Source of the DNA: Neorhizobium huautlense
GTDB taxonomy: Bacteria; Pseudomonadota; Alphaproteobacteria; Rhizobiales; Rhizobiaceae
Direction of reading: 5' to 3'
Assembly (NCBI RefSeq): GCF_002968575.1
Contig: NZ_PVBM01000005.1
Location: 1-64,000, forward strand
Length of the DNA stretch: 64,000 bases
The notes under the pieces: model-generated
Database searches by the model: none
Told to the model about the DNA's origin: nothing
The model's input: only the letters and a program-made list of their open reading frames with translations
Part shown: positions 62,633 through 64,000 of the stretch, piece by piece
Numbering within the stretch: position 1 is the stretch's first letter
Layout: every line of letters begins with the position of its first letter
Program-made: the position numbers and the translations under genes

Positions 62633-63802
62633 TTATCGGCTACGGATATAGTCGCTCAGCCGGTTCGCCGCATCCTCGATCTGCAGCGGATCGCGCAGAT
62701 AGCATGCGCGCATGAAACCCTGGCCGCCCGGCCCAAAGGCGGTTCCCGGCGCCATGCCGACGCCCGTCTTGTCGACGATCCTGAACGCCTCTTCGCGGCT
62801 GTCGGTGACGCCATCGATCTTCAGGAAGGCGTAGAGAGCGCCATCCGGCTTACGGGTTTCGACGCGGTTGGTGGCGATCAGCGCGTCGCAGAGGATATCG
62901 CGGGATATGCGTGCCCGTTCGATATTGGTGCGGACGAAATCGTCCCCTTCGTCGAGTGCAGCAATCGCGCCCTTTTGCATGAACTGAGCAACGCCTGAGG
63001 TCGAATACTGGATGAGATTGGTCAGTGTCTGGCCGATCTCGGCAGGTGCTACCATCCAACCGACGCGCCAGCCGGTCATGCACCAGTTCTTCGAGAAGGA
63101 ATTGGCGAAGATGATCCGGTCTTCCGGCTCGATGACGTCCATGAAGGACGGCGCGCGGGCGCCATTGAAATAATAGAGACCGTAGATTTCGTCGGCGATG
63201 ATCCAGAGGCCGTGCTGGCGGGCGAGTTCGAGGACCGCCTTTAAATCCTCGCGGGTTGCCGTCCAGCCGGTCGGATTGGATGGCGAGTTGATAAAGAGCG
63301 CGCTGGTCTTCGGCGTGATTGCCGCTTTCAGCCGTTCCATGTCGAGCACCCAGCGTCCGTCCTCAAAGCCCAGTTCCACGGCAACCGGCTTCGCTTCCGA
63401 AACGCCGATCGCATTCACCACATTCGGCCATGCCGGCGAGAGGTGGATGATCTCGTCGCCGGCAGATGCAACCGTCTGGATCGCAAGCACGATCGACTGC
63501 ATGCCCGAGCCGGTGACATAGATGTTGTCAAGCGCAAGGGTTACTCCGTAGTGCCGCTGGTAATAGCGGACGATCGCTTCGCGAAGCGCCGGAATGCCTT
63601 GGGTCCAGGTATAGAAGGTTTCTCCGGCGAGAAGCGCTTCGCTGGCTGCGCGGGTGATGAAATCGGGCGTTGGAAGGTCGCCTTCGCCGATCCAGAGCGG
63701 CATCAGGTTTTCGCGGCCTCGGGCGTAGGTCACGATTTCGCCGATGCCGCTGCGGGGCGCTGCCGCGGCGCGGGCGCTGATGTCCGGTCTGATGATTGTC
63801 AT
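62633..63802 (-). CDS. Pyridoxal-phosphate aminotransferase, class I/II
   Basis: A 389-residue fold-type I aminotransferase: LWIGEGDLPTPDFI, SPSNPTGW (173-180, conserved Asn/Pro), IIADEIYGLYYF (Asp204) and SFSKNWCMTGWRVGWMV with the PLP-binding Lys238. Arg374-region residues (GQGFMRACYLRDP) probably contact the substrate carboxylate. It resembles aspartate/aromatic aminotransferase-like proteins annotated in rhizobia; the amino donor cannot be determined. It is encoded alone, convergent with the translocase gene (61-base gap). Confidence 0.88.
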   Translation of the reverse strand: MTIIRPDISARAAAAPRSGIGEIVTYARGRENLMPLWIGEGDLPTPDFITRAASEALLAGETFYTWTQGIPALREAIVRYYQRHYGVTLALDNIYVTGSGMQSIVLAIQTVASAGDEIIHLSPAWPNVVNAIGVSEAKPVAVELGFEDGRWVLDMERLKAAITPKTSALFINSPSNPTGWTATREDLKAVLELARQHGLWIIADEIYGLYYFNGARAPSFMDVIEPEDRIIFANSFSKNWCMTGWRVGWMVAPAEIGQTLTNLIQYSTSGVAQFMQKGAIAALDEGDDFVRTNIERARISRDILCDALIATNRVETRKPDGALYAFLKIDGVTDSREEAFRIVDKTGVGMAPGTAFGPGGQGFMRACYLRDPLQIEDAANRLSDYIRSR

Positions 63803-63872
63803 GATTGGCCTGTCGGAATTGCGTCTTCCCTGCCTAGGCTCAACTCCGCAGAGAGGTCAACATTTTTCCCGG

Positions 63873-64000
63873 CTACTGGCTGCCCGCGCTCTCAAAACGT
63901 CCGAACATGCCGCGCGAGAAACACAGCGGATCGCCTTCGCGATGGGCGGCACGCAGGACGAGGCCGATGAGCAGCGTGTGGTCTCCGGCGTCGTGCATAG
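63873..64000 (-). CDS. Flavin reductase domain protein, C-terminal fragment at window edge
   Basis: The last 41 or so codons of a leftward gene are visible, ending ...DAGDHTLLIGLVLRAAHREGDPLCFSRGMFGRFESAGSQ. The GDHTLLIG...V segment followed by G-x-PL-x-F-x-x-GxF is the C-terminal signature of flavin reductase / FMN-binding split-barrel (RutF/HpaC-like) proteins, where the His lies near the flavin or NADH. The N-terminus lies beyond the right edge, so specificity cannot be judged. It ends 71 bases upstream of the aminotransferase start on the same strand. Confidence 0.75.
   Translation of the reverse strand, partial: MHDAGDHTLLIGLVLRAAHREGDPLCFSRGMFGRFESAGSQ

Overview
The window looks like chromosome or chromid DNA of an alphaproteobacterium of the Rhizobiaceae (Rhizobium, Agrobacterium, Neorhizobium or Sinorhizobium group). 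It is GC-rich and gene-dense, with long single-strand operons joined by 4-base ATGA overlaps. The strongest evidence is a succinoglycan (exo) cluster in the Sinorhizobium meliloti gene order and a rhamnose locus in the Rhizobium leguminosarum order rhaRSTPQUK / rhaDI. I see no rRNA, tRNA, CRISPR array, insertion sequence or prophage gene.

Layout. (1) 1-10744: L-rhamnose catabolism, with the regulator-transporter-kinase operon leftward and rhaD-rhaI rightward from a shared control region holding phased inverted repeats. (2) 10784-16104: a protein-isoaspartate methyltransferase / erythromycin-esterase fusion, a CHASE4-GGDEF-EAL c-di-GMP enzyme, and small hydrophilic proteins, the first behind a GGAAC-N17-GTT (EcfG-type stress) promoter. 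(3) 16131-24244: a pectin oligosaccharide module, with a four-gene ABC importer, a GH28 exopolygalacturonase-like enzyme and a GH105 unsaturated-uronyl hydrolase, divergent from an AraC regulator. (4) 24379-44778: a GMC oxidoreductase, then exoZ-Q-F-Y leftward, exoX and exoU rightward, exoV and exoW leftward, and exoH-K-L-A-M-O-N-P rightward. exoT, exoI and exoB of the S. meliloti cluster are absent; the exoI/exoT position is a 761-base stretch without a gene. (5) 44830-60022: leftward nitrate assimilation, nasT-nasS, then a sigma-54 promoter and leader RNA, nrtA-nrtB-nrtD-nirB-nirD-nirC, a PP2C/protein-kinase fusion, nasA and cysG. (6) 60175-64000: a short FtsK-type translocase, a PLP aminotransferase and the end of a flavin reductase gene.

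How the parts work together. The rha and pectin modules import plant cell-wall sugars: rhamnose is taken to DHAP and lactaldehyde, and pectin fragments are probably trimmed inside the cell. The exo cluster makes an acidic octasaccharide polymer from UDP-sugars (ExoN supplies UDP-glucose) and adds acetyl, succinyl and pyruvyl groups. The nas block imports nitrate, reduces it to ammonium and makes its own siroheme. Its control is readable in the sequence: two NtrC-like sites, a near-perfect -24/-12 promoter, and a 164-base leader with a hexaloop hairpin and a U-tract terminator, as expected for NasS/NasT antitermination.

Limits: all family calls were made by reading translations and motifs, without database searches. 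Start sites were chosen by ribosome-binding site and family N-terminus; uncertain ones are marked.
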